From assembly GCA_030529305.1 (NCBI GenBank), contig JAUMXD010000033.1, forward strand, positions 1-15,022: DNA of 15,022 bases. The letters are read 5' to 3'. How positions within the stretch are numbered: position 1 is the first letter of the stretch; every line of letters begins with the position of its first letter. Under the pieces are notes generated by a model. It did no database searches. It had not been told where the DNA came from and was given only the letters and a program-made list of their open reading frames with translations. Source of the DNA: Allobrachymonas sp. (lineage in GTDB: Bacteria; Pseudomonadota; Gammaproteobacteria; Burkholderiales; Burkholderiaceae). Positions 1 to 6,815 of the stretch are shown piece after piece. The translations under genes were made by a program, and so were the position numbers.

Positions 1-222
1 AGAGAGAAACGATCGATGCCGATTTGAACAGGCTCACGCCAACCCCGTGTCAGGAAAAACAAGCCGCCTAGTGTAATCCCGCAGGGTTGCTGGGCGCTGC
101 TGATATATGCCGTAGGATTGCGTGGCGGGCTGTGCAACTTTGGATTGTTGGGCGTCTGCAAGGCAGGGGATTGATCGGTACGGGCGGGCATCACGCAGGG
201 CGCATCCAGATTTGCCCCGACA
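1..222. other. Left-edge non-coding stretch, no gene recognised
   Basis: I see no convincing coding region between the window edge and the MidA-like gene. Reading frames here are short or are the ends of long antisense frames of the following gene. No promoter with both hexamers could be placed, and no hairpin with a T tract is present. It is probably the upstream region of the methyltransferase plus part of an intergenic space. Confidence 0.4.
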
Positions 223-1374
223 ATGCGGCCCATGCACGACCGTGTTTCTCATCCTTCTTGTTATGTCTATCCGCCCAGCCATGCCTTGGCTGCGCACATC
301 CGGCAAGCCGTGGCGCAGGCTGGTGGCTGGTTGCCCTTTGATCGCTTCATGCATCTGGCCTTGTACACGCCGGGCCTGGGCTATTACGTGCGGGGCGATG
401 CGCAATTGGGGCTGGGCTTGCGGCCCGGTGAAGGCAGTGACTTCGTCACCGCACCTGAACTCAGCCCCCTGTTCGGGCGCACCTTGGCCACGCAAGTGGC
501 CGAGGCTTTGCAACACACCGGCACGGCTGAAGTGTGGGAATTTGGCGCGGGCAGTGGCGCGCTGGCCGAGCAAGTGCTGGATGGCCTGAGCGCACAGGGC
601 GTGGCCCTGCAACGCTACACCATCGTGGATGTATCGGGTAGCCTGCGCCAGCGCCAGCAACAGCGGCTGGCACGTTTTGGCGAACAGGTGCAGTGGTGCG
701 ATGCCTTGCCCGATGCCCTGCAAGGCGTGCTGCTGGGCAACGAAGTGCTGGATGTCATGCCCGTGCAATTGCTGCACCGCGTAAGCGGCGTGTGGCACGA
801 GCGCGGGGTGGCGATTGCAGAAACAGAAGGCGGCTTTGGCTTTGTTTGGCAAGACCGGCCCACCCATTTGCGACCACCCATCGACGTGGCGGGCGAGCAC
901 GATTACCTCACCGAAATCCAGCCGCAGGCGCAGGCCTTCATCCGCACCGTGGCCGCGCGGCTGCAAAAGGGCGCAGCCTTTTTCATCGACTACGGCTTTG
1001 GCGAGCGCGAGTACTACCACCCGCAGCGCCACATGGGCACCCTCATGTGCCACTGCGCCCACCGGGCTGACGCCGAGCCATTGCACGCCGTGGGCGATAA
1101 AGACATCACCAGCCACATCGACTTCACCGCCGTGGCCGTGGCGGCACAGGACGCTGGTATGGGCCTGCTGGGCTACACCAGCCAAGGGCGCTTTTTGCTC
1201 AACTGCGGCTTGGCCGACCACATGGCCGCTGCCGACCTGCCCACGCGCACCCTGGCGCACAAGCTGGTGCTGGAGCACGAAATGGGCGAACTCTTCAAAG
1301 TGCTGGGCTTTTGCGCAGGCGAACCGTGGCGCGCACGAGGCTTCGTAGCGGGGGATCGGCTGCATGCCTTGTGA
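223..1374 (+). CDS. MidA/NDUFAF7-family SAM-dependent methyltransferase (DUF185)
   Basis: The 383-residue product belongs to the MidA/NDUFAF7 family of class I methyltransferases. Seen: a family-typical N-terminal block with LPFDRFMHLALYTPGLGYY at about 37-55 and GSDFVTAPELSPLFG at 71-85; a glycine-rich SAM-binding motif EFGAGSG at 106-112; the family signature NEVLDVMPV at 173-181; and an FFIDYGFGEREYYH segment in the second half. The length fits bacterial members. Mitochondrial NDUFAF7 dimethylates an arginine of complex I subunit NDUFS2; the bacterial substrate is not generally established. The next in-frame ATG is at 232, and no Shine-Dalgarno sequence is visible before either, so the exact start is uncertain. 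The protein should be cytoplasmic. The gene stands alone on this strand, separated by about 230 bp from the XRE-type regulator. Family assignment is secure, function inferred. Confidence 0.92.
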   Translation: MRPMHDRVSHPSCYVYPPSHALAAHIRQAVAQAGGWLPFDRFMHLALYTPGLGYYVRGDAQLGLGLRPGEGSDFVTAPELSPLFGRTLATQVAEALQHTGTAEVWEFGAGSGALAEQVLDGLSAQGVALQRYTIVDVSGSLRQRQQQRLARFGEQVQWCDALPDALQGVLLGNEVLDVMPVQLLHRVSGVWHERGVAIAETEGGFGFVWQDRPTHLRPPIDVAGEHDYLTEIQPQAQAFIRTVAARLQKGAAFFIDYGFGEREYYHPQRHMGTLMCHCAHRADAEPLHAVGDKDITSHIDFTAVAVAAQDAGMGLLGYTSQGRFLLNCGLADHMAAADLPTRTLAHKLVLEHEMGELFKVLGFCAGEPWRARGFVAGDRLHAL

Positions 1375-1377
1375 AGC

Positions 1378-1400
1378 CTGGGCATGCGCCGAATGCCTGG
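1378..1400 (+). terminator. Weak hairpin just after the MidA-like gene
   Basis: Four bases past the stop codon an 8-pair stem with two G-T wobbles (CTGGGCAT against ATGCCTGG) encloses a 7-nt loop. No T tract follows, so it is at best a weak or Rho-assisted end of the transcript. Confidence 0.25.
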
Positions 1401-1508
1401 ATGAAACAAGCAAAGCGGCACAAAGTAGCGCGATGGCGGGTGCAGCAGACCATGTTGGATGCTGATGTGGCTTTGGCCCGGGCAGATGGGTACGTCTTGG
1501 CGCGTCCG

Positions 1509-1541
1509 TGTCGTAGCGCTGTCGGGGGCGTGTCGTAGTGC
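1509..1541 (+). promoter_or_regulatory. Three-fold TGTCG array with exact 11-bp spacing (candidate operator)
   Basis: TGTCG begins at 1509, 1520 and 1531, exactly 11 bp apart, and the outer two copies extend to CGTGTCGTAG. The array ends 62 bp before the start of the XRE-type regulator. Repeats on one face of the helix are typical of a multimeric regulator site. Autoregulation by the downstream protein is the simplest reading but is inferred. I could not place a convincing -35/-10 pair between the array and the gene. Confidence 0.5.
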
Positions 1542-1592
1542 AGGCCTTGCTGCAGAGCCAGTAAAACAAGACGATGCAGGCTGCTTCAAATC

Positions 1593-1598
1593 AAGGAG
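1593..1598 (+). promoter_or_regulatory. Ribosome binding site fixing the regulator start
   Basis: AAGGAG lies 5 nt before the ATG at 1604. It favours that codon over an in-frame ATG at 1574, which has no Shine-Dalgarno sequence. Confidence 0.7.
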
Positions 1599-1603
1599 TC
1601 CAT

Positions 1604-2134
1604 ATGCTGATTCAGAAACTTCGCTTGCAACGGGGCTGGTCGCAGCAACAGCTGGCCGATTTGAGTGGCCTGAGCGTTCGCACCATTCAACGCCTGGAAA
1701 ACGGGCATGTTGCCAGCGTGGAAAGCCTGAAAGCACTGGCTGCCGTGTTTGAAGTGGATTTTCATCTCTTGAAGGAAGCTTCCACCATGTCATCTCCTGC
1801 CACTGCATCTCCAGCCTCTGTTCTGCCGCCCGCGCCGGACGATGCCCCTATGCCTGCCGCCGCCGCAAGCCGCATGGGCCCAGAGCAAGAAGCGCTGCGC
1901 CACGTGCGCAAACTCAAATCCTTTTACCGCCATCTGGCCGTGTATCTGCTCGTGATGCCGCTGCTGTTCTGGGTCAATGCGCGTTCTGCAGCGCAGCATG
2001 GGTGGTGGGTGCAATGGCCAGCGTTGGGCTGGGGGCTGTCGCTTGCTTTGAAAGGCGTGAAACTTTTCGACTGGCCGTTTACCGCTGCCTGGGAGCGGCA
2101 GCAGGTGGAAAAACGGCTGGGGCGCAAGCTGTGA
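1604..2134 (+). CDS. XRE-type HTH regulator with C-terminal 2TM membrane domain
   Basis: This 176-residue protein combines a DNA-binding and a membrane module. Residues 3-56 are a Cro/C1-type HTH (LRLQRGWSQQQLADLSGLSV, then RTIQRLENG). Residues 60-92 form an Ala/Pro-rich linker. Residues 95-176 match the 2TM domain: a charged HVRKLKSFYRHL entry, a first hydrophobic helix at about 108-125 (VYLLVMPLLFW), a second at about 135-150, and an amphipathic end (WERQQVEKRLGRKL). The combination suggests a membrane-tethered transcription factor; the signal it senses is unknown. The start at 1604 is supported by AAGGAG. A phased TGTCG array upstream could be its own operator. The gene converges on the leftward methyltransferase with only 51 bp between. 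Domain calls are strong, role inferred. Confidence 0.88.
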   Translation: MLIQKLRLQRGWSQQQLADLSGLSVRTIQRLENGHVASVESLKALAAVFEVDFHLLKEASTMSSPATASPASVLPPAPDDAPMPAAAASRMGPEQEALRHVRKLKSFYRHLAVYLLVMPLLFWVNARSAAQHGWWVQWPALGWGLSLALKGVKLFDWPFTAAWERQQVEKRLGRKL

Positions 2135-2172
2135 TGCGGATGGATGGGGCGGGCTTAGGCACAGCCGGCATG

Positions 2173-2194
2173 CCCGGTTGGCGCATCAACCGGG
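2173..2194. terminator. Hairpin between convergent genes (possible weak terminator)
   Basis: A perfect 7-bp stem CCCGGTT/AACCGGG with an 8-nt loop lies 39 bp past the stop of the XRE-type gene and covers the last codons of the convergent methyltransferase gene. Only TTT follows on the plus strand, so termination efficiency is doubtful. Confidence 0.35.
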
Positions 2195-2815
2195 TTTGCG
2201 TCCGACCATGCGAATCACCGAACCCACGCCGTTGTGAAACAGGCCTTCGTTCAAAGTGACTTCCTGCTCCTGCAGAACAAGCATGTCAAAGCCCTTGAAG
2301 TCGCGCAGCAGCTCTTCTTTTGAAAAGAGCGCGTCAATATCGGCTGGGCCGCCTACGCGGCTGTCTTGCTGGCGGTAGGCCAGGTGGTTTTTGGAAAAGG
2401 CTTCGAAAATCACCATGCCGCCGGGGCGCAGCAAGCGAGCCAGATGCTGGTTGTAGCCCGATCGCAGATGAGGCGGAAAGTGGGCGTAGATCAGCGCCAG
2501 GGCATCGAACGACGCCGGTTCGAAAGTCAAATCGGGCAGCTCGCCCACTTGGTAGTCGATGTCAACGCCCGCATCAGCCGCGAGCCGCAGCGCCTTGTTT
2601 TTGCCTGCTTCGCTGATGTCGAATGCGCAAACATCCCAGCCTTGGCGGGCGGCATGAACGGCATTGCGGCCTTCGCCTTCGGCGCCCAGCAGAATGCGGC
2701 CGGGGCTGAGTTTGTCAAGCTCTTGCTTGAAAAAAGCGTTGGGCTGCGTGCCGTACACATATTCCGGGCGCTGGAAGTTGCTGTTCCATTTGTCGAGCCA
2801 GCTTTGTTCGGTCAT
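2186..2815 (-). CDS. Class I SAM-dependent methyltransferase (TehB-like)
   Basis: The 209-residue protein is a compact Rossmann-fold methyltransferase. Motif I is ILLGAEGEGRNAVHAARQGW at 41-60, followed by the acidic strand end AFDIS at 64-68 that binds the SAM ribose, then FDALALIYAHFP and the LLRPGGMVIFEAFS block typical of motifs III-IV. The GEGRN form of motif I resembles TehB-like enzymes, which act on tellurite or on small thiols or selenium and tellurium species; the real substrate cannot be read from the sequence. No strong Shine-Dalgarno sequence precedes the ATG. It is the most downstream of three leftward genes, 97 bp after the MgtC-like gene, and could be co-transcribed with it. 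Class assignment is firm, subfamily tentative. Confidence 0.85.
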   Translation of the reverse strand: MTEQSWLDKWNSNFQRPEYVYGTQPNAFFKQELDKLSPGRILLGAEGEGRNAVHAARQGWDVCAFDISEAGKNKALRLAADAGVDIDYQVGELPDLTFEPASFDALALIYAHFPPHLRSGYNQHLARLLRPGGMVIFEAFSKNHLAYRQQDSRVGGPADIDALFSKEELLRDFKGFDMLVLQEQEVTLNEGLFHNGVGSVIRMVGRKPG

Positions 2816-2848
2816 GGTGATTTTGGGATGAAAGCAAACGGGGGAATA

Positions 2849-2864
2849 GCTCGCCGTGGCGAGC
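2849..2864. repeat. 6-bp hairpin with CGTG loop between mgtC-like and methyltransferase genes
   Basis: GCTCGC and GCGAGC flank a CGTG tetraloop. No T tract follows on either strand. It may be a processing or attenuation hairpin within the leftward transcript, or simply a palindrome. Confidence 0.35.
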
Positions 2865-2912
2865 GTGGCCTGAAAGTTGGGCTAAGCATGTGAACGCAAT
2901 GCGCGCCTACAC

Positions 2913-3581
2913 TCAAAGGCTGAAGGAAGCGATCTTGGGGTGTTTGAGCAGAAAGTCTTCCAGCGGCTGCAGTTGCGCGGCTTCGACCTTGATGTCCAGA
3001 TGCATGAAGAACTGGCCGTTTTCGGATTTTTCCAGTTTGCTTTGCTCCTGGTAGTCGGTGTAGGTTTGCAGTTCTTGTAGCAGGGCGTGGCGCTCCATCG
3101 CGTATTGCTGCGGCACTTCGATGACCAGGCTGCGGTGGTTGTAGTTGGGGCTGTAAGCCTTGACCATGCGCCCGAAAAAGTAAATCACGATCAGGTCGGA
3201 AAGCAGGAAGATCAGGGCGATGTACACCTCGCCAAAGCCAATGGCCATGCCCACGGCAGCGGCCACCCAGATCACGCCGGCCGTGGTCAGGCCATAGATG
3301 GTGACGCCTTCTTTGTAGATTACGCCCGCGCCCAAAAAGCCGATGCCGCTGATGATGCCCGCGGCGATCGAGAAGCTGTCGCCATCGCCCATGAAGTTTT
3401 GCGAAAGGATGGCGTAGATGGTTGACCCCAGGCAGATCAGCGCAATGGTTTTGAGGCCGGCCGAGTTGTTTTTGACTTCGCGCTCGTAGCCGAGGATGCT
3501 CCCGGCCAGCAGCGACAAAAAGGCTTTCAGGATGTCGTCGTAATGAAAGGCGGGGTTGATGTGCTGGAACAAGTCGTTCAT
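2913..3581 (-). CDS. MgtC/SapB family membrane protein
   Basis: The 222-residue product matches the MgtC/SapB family. Seen: LLAGSILGYEREVKNNSAGLKT at about 21-42 (the conserved GxERE region), LICLGSTIYAILS, then IAAGIISGIGFLGAGVIYKEG and TIYGLTTAGVIWVAAAVGMAIG, together giving about four to five transmembrane helices before residue 140. The C-terminal third (about 147-222) is soluble and resembles the ACT-like domain of MgtC proteins. It should sit in the inner membrane. Salmonella MgtC supports growth at low magnesium and inhibits F-ATP synthase; many homologues are uncharacterised, so function here is inferred only at family level. It is the middle gene of a leftward trio, 118 bp after the LCM-type methyltransferase. 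A run of eight cytosines lies about 32 nt ahead of its start on the coding strand. No good ribosome binding site is visible. Confidence 0.9.
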   Translation of the reverse strand: MNDLFQHINPAFHYDDILKAFLSLLAGSILGYEREVKNNSAGLKTIALICLGSTIYAILSQNFMGDGDSFSIAAGIISGIGFLGAGVIYKEGVTIYGLTTAGVIWVAAAVGMAIGFGEVYIALIFLLSDLIVIYFFGRMVKAYSPNYNHRSLVIEVPQQYAMERHALLQELQTYTDYQEQSKLEKSENGQFFMHLDIKVEAAQLQPLEDFLLKHPKIASFSL

Positions 3582-3612
3582 GGCGTGTGTGGCAGGGGGC
3601 TTGCTAAAAGGT

Positions 3613-3620
3613 GGGGGGGG
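3613..3620. repeat. Homopolymeric G8 tract upstream of the MgtC-like gene
   Basis: Eight consecutive G on the plus strand (C8 on the mgtC coding strand) start 32 nt upstream of the mgtC ATG. Such tracts can vary in length by slippage. Nothing here shows that this one does. Confidence 0.6.
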
Positions 3621-3699
3621 TAAGAGGGCAGCGCTTGCGGTGGCAGCGCCAGCCGCTGATTGAAGAAGCCGTATTGTGGGCTGTTCGGCTACGCCTTGC

Positions 3700-4527
3700 T
3701 CAGGCGAGGGGTTTCAGCTTGGCCCACACCATCTGCATGTCCAGATGGCGGCGGCCCCAGGCGGTGGCGTACATCAGGCGCAGGAACAGCGGGTAGCGCT
3801 TGCCGCAACGGGGGCTCAGGCCCTTGTGCGCCAGCACTTCCAGGCCGAAATCGGCCAGTTCCGATACCTCGTGAATGCCCCATTTGAATTCGGGCGGATG
3901 CTCGCCCATTTTCCTCAGCGAGTCGTGCTGCTTTTGCTTGCCCACCATTTTTTTCGGCAAGCTGTCAAACACCACATGTGCTTGCGGCAGCTTGCGTGCC
4001 AGGCGGGCGAACCAGTCTTTCATGGTGGCGGCATCGAAATACATGAACACGCCTTCGGCCACCAGCAGCACCGGCTTGCCGTGGGCGGCCACGGTGTCCA
4101 TCCAGGCTTCGTCGAGCATGGAGGCAGGCAAATACACATTGCCCGATTCGGGCAGCAGCTGACGCCGCAGTTCGATGGCGGGCGGCAAATCCAGCTCGTA
4201 CCAGGCGGTGACGGGCGGGCGGCCCAGACGTTCGTAGCGGGCATCCAGCCCCGCGCCCAAGTGCACCACCACGGCATCGGGGTGCTGGGCCAGAAAATCC
4301 TGCGTGTAGGCATCCAGCAGGGCGGCGCGTGCGCAGCAGCCCACTTGCGAACCTTTGGCTTTGGCGAAGATGGAAAAGTCGAAATCAATCAGCCCCATCA
4401 TGCGCTTGGCTTCGGCATCGCGCAGCAGGGCATCGGGCCGGTCGTATTCAACCGCCTTGGCCCAAAGTGGTATCAGCATGGTGGCCGACAAGTTGCTGAC
4501 GGAGGCGGGGGAAATTTTGGCGGGCAT
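3700..4527 (-). CDS. LCM/TcmP-type class I SAM-dependent methyltransferase
   Basis: The 275-residue protein belongs to the leucine carboxyl methyltransferase superfamily, which includes TcmP-like O-methyltransferases. Seen: N-terminal PLWAKAVEYDRPDALLRDAEA typical of the family, a cysteine-containing GSQVGCCARAALLDAY segment, motif I VVHLGAGLDARYERL at 87-101, WYELDLPPAIELRR at 109-122 with the acidic SAM-binding residue, and LLVAEGVFMYF further on. TcmP acts on a polyketide carboxylate, but bacterial homologues are broad and the substrate cannot be predicted. No polyketide genes are nearby. The start is supported by AAGGAG 6 nt upstream. It is first in a leftward series with the MgtC-like protein and a second methyltransferase. 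A promoter candidate and a dyad lie in its upstream region. Family call confident. Confidence 0.88.
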   Translation of the reverse strand: MPAKISPASVSNLSATMLIPLWAKAVEYDRPDALLRDAEAKRMMGLIDFDFSIFAKAKGSQVGCCARAALLDAYTQDFLAQHPDAVVVHLGAGLDARYERLGRPPVTAWYELDLPPAIELRRQLLPESGNVYLPASMLDEAWMDTVAAHGKPVLLVAEGVFMYFDAATMKDWFARLARKLPQAHVVFDSLPKKMVGKQKQHDSLRKMGEHPPEFKWGIHEVSELADFGLEVLAHKGLSPRCGKRYPLFLRLMYATAWGRRHLDMQMVWAKLKPLA

Positions 4528-4533
4528 GTGCAG

Positions 4534-4539
4534 CTCCTT
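4534..4539 (-). promoter_or_regulatory. Ribosome binding site of the LCM methyltransferase
   Basis: On the minus strand AAGGAG stands 6 nt before the ATG whose first base is 4527. It fixes this start. Confidence 0.7.
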
Positions 4540-4600
4540 GGTTCAAGGCCGGTTGCTGTGCAGAAGCAGCGGGCGAAAACATGTGGTGGTGCGCAGGATT

Positions 4601-4623
4601 CTTGCTGCGAGCAGTCTAGCAAG
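4601..4623. promoter_or_regulatory. Dyad CTTGCT-N11-AGCAAG, LysR-box-like
   Basis: Perfect 6-bp arms flank an 11-nt centre, matching the T-N11-A layout used by LysR-type regulators. It lies 74 bp upstream of the LCM methyltransferase start, downstream of the promoter candidate. No LysR gene is in the window, so the assignment is by layout alone. Confidence 0.3.
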
Positions 4624-4638
4624 GGCTGCTTGGCAGCC
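4624..4638. repeat. Short GC hairpin in the methyltransferase leader
   Basis: GGCTGC and GCAGCC flank a 3-nt centre, directly beside the LysR-like dyad. There is no T tract. Confidence 0.35.
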
Positions 4639-4729
4639 ATAGCCATACCCCGGCTCTGGAACATGGGTAAATGGCTGTTGGGTGGATGATTGGAGCTACG
4701 CCTGCGTTGGCAAGCAATCGCAGCCAGCC

Positions 4730-4757
4730 GCTATAAGCAGAGGGTAGATTGCGGCAA
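4730..4757 (-). promoter_or_regulatory. Candidate sigma-70 promoter for the LCM methyltransferase
   Basis: On the minus strand TTGCCG (4757-4752) and TATAGC (4735-4730) are separated by 16 bp. Each matches four of six consensus bases. It would give a leader of about 195 nt containing the dyad and hairpin listed here. Confidence 0.3.
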
Positions 4758-4776
4758 GGTGGTGAAGCGCTGTGTA

Positions 4777-4809
4777 GCCGAAGCGGGTCTCGCCTAGTGT
4801 GGCTTCGGC
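4777..4809. repeat. 8-bp inverted repeat downstream of tgt
   Basis: GCCGAAGC (4777-4784) and GCTTCGGC (4802-4809) are perfect complements around a 17-nt centre. No T tract follows on either strand. Confidence 0.45.
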
Positions 4810-4871
4810 CCACGCGCCGCACGAGGAGCCAGAGGCTGCACCCCAGAAACCAAAGCTGCGAGGCGACAAGA

Positions 4872-4907
4872 AAAAACTGTTCGGCCCAGTATGGCGGTGG
4901 TCAGTTT

Positions 4908-4909
<2 letters not shown>
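4872..4909 (-). terminator. Intrinsic terminator of tgt overlapping its stop codon
   Basis: AAAAACTG (4872-4879) and CAGTTTTT (4902-4909) form an 8-bp stem around a 22-nt loop, and leftward transcription continues into a run of six T. The right arm includes the TAA stop of tgt. The long loop is unusual, but stem and tract together are convincing. Confidence 0.65.
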
Positions 4910-6224
<1,315 letters not shown>

Positions 6225-6339
6225 TCAGCTGGGGTTCAGATTGAAGCCAGAGAACAGTGAAGCACTTGTGACTGCAGGATGATGGAGCAGGCGAGCATGG
6301 CCGCTGCCAAAAGCAGCGATGGCGGAAAGTGCAAAAGGG

Positions 6340-6369
6340 CACAGAGAAACACAGAGAAGCACAGAACGT
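6340..6369. repeat. Triple decamer CACAGAGAAA / CACAGAGAAG / CACAGAACGT
   Basis: Three consecutive 10-bp units share CACAGA and are spaced one helical turn apart. An inverted pair GAGAAAC (6344-6350) and GTTTCTC (6368-6374) overlaps them. The function is unknown. Confidence 0.55.
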
Positions 6370-6411
6370 TTCTCCTCATGAAAAAGATGATGAAACAAAC
6401 GGTTTCTTGTT

Positions 6412-6433
6412 TTCAATCAATCGTTTGATTTAA
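6412..6433. promoter_or_regulatory. TetR-like palindromic operator candidate of the efflux operon
   Basis: AATCAA (6415-6420) and TTGATT (6425-6430) form a perfect dyad around TCGT. Outer bases TT and AA extend it to 18 of 22 symmetric positions. It sits immediately upstream of the extended -10, the position expected for a repressor of an RND pump. The cognate regulator is not in the window. Confidence 0.45.
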
Positions 6434-6437
6434 GTTG

Positions 6438-6446
6438 TGATCTAAT
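6438..6446 (+). promoter_or_regulatory. Extended -10 promoter candidate of the efflux operon
   Basis: TGA followed by TCTAAT gives a TGn motif with a -10 matching five of six bases, which can work without a good -35. Transcription would start near 6453, leaving a leader of about 360 nt before the membrane fusion gene. Confidence 0.45.
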
Positions 6447-6470
6447 ACGGCGCTTGGACTTTTCATCGCC

Positions 6471-6590
6471 ATGTGGTTGATGATGTTTTTGAACAAGTGG
6501 CGGGTTGTTGCTGCAGCCTTGGGTGGCTCGCTTGCTGTTCCAAAATCAGGTGGCAGGGCTTGCTTGCATACCATGGGCTTGGCTGGGTAG
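6471..6590 (+). CDS. Possible 39-codon upstream ORF in the efflux leader
   Basis: An ATG at 6471 opens a 39-residue frame (MWLMMFLNKWRVVAAALGG at the start) with a short hydrophobic, basic N-terminus. Its TAG stop at 6588-6590 lies in the loop and right arm of a perfect 7-bp hairpin. It begins about 18 nt after the predicted transcription start. No Shine-Dalgarno sequence precedes it and I recognise no family, so it may not be translated. If it is, ribosomes would open the hairpin, as in leader-peptide control. Confidence 0.2.
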   Translation: MWLMMFLNKWRVVAAALGGSLAVPKSGGRACLHTMGLAG

Positions 6591-6595
6591 CCAAG
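6578..6595 (+). repeat. Perfect 7-bp hairpin with GGGT loop in the efflux leader
   Basis: CTTGGCT (6578-6584) and AGCCAAG (6589-6595) flank GGGT. No T tract follows directly. It is the most stable local structure I see in the predicted leader. Confidence 0.5.
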
Positions 6596-6815
6596 GCAAA
6601 GCGCGTTTCTTTTTCAGGTGCTGCCCGCCATCTTTTTCTGCTTTCGATAACAGTTGAAGCCGTGGCTTCTTTGGCAGCCCCATTGTTTTGAGCGCGCAGG
6701 CCCTTCAAGCCGTGCAGCCCGTTTGCTTGCAATGAGTGTTACGCGCATGTGCGCATAGATCCGCCACATCCGCCGCCATCTGTTTGTTGATTTTTCGTTT
6801 GCTGATTCGTGAAAG

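Larger units (their letters stand above)
4528..4907. other. Intergenic region between LCM methyltransferase and tgt
   Basis: No gene is recognised in these 380 bp. The stretch holds the ribosome binding site of the leftward methyltransferase (4534-4539), a dyad CTTGCT-N11-AGCAAG (4601-4623), a short GC hairpin (4624-4638), a promoter candidate (4730-4757), an 8-bp inverted repeat (4777-4809) and the tgt terminator at its right end. Confidence 0.55.

Noticed and set aside
34..1569. 511-codon open frame on the minus strand
   Set aside because: Antisense to the MidA-like gene, with no family motifs; a by-product of GC-rich third positions.
3676..4689. 337-codon open frame on the plus strand
   Set aside because: Antisense to the LCM-type methyltransferase, which has clear motifs and a ribosome binding site.
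6473..6691. 72-codon frame in the efflux leader starting with GTG
   Set aside because: No ribosome binding site, no family resemblance, and it overlaps a better-placed ATG frame.
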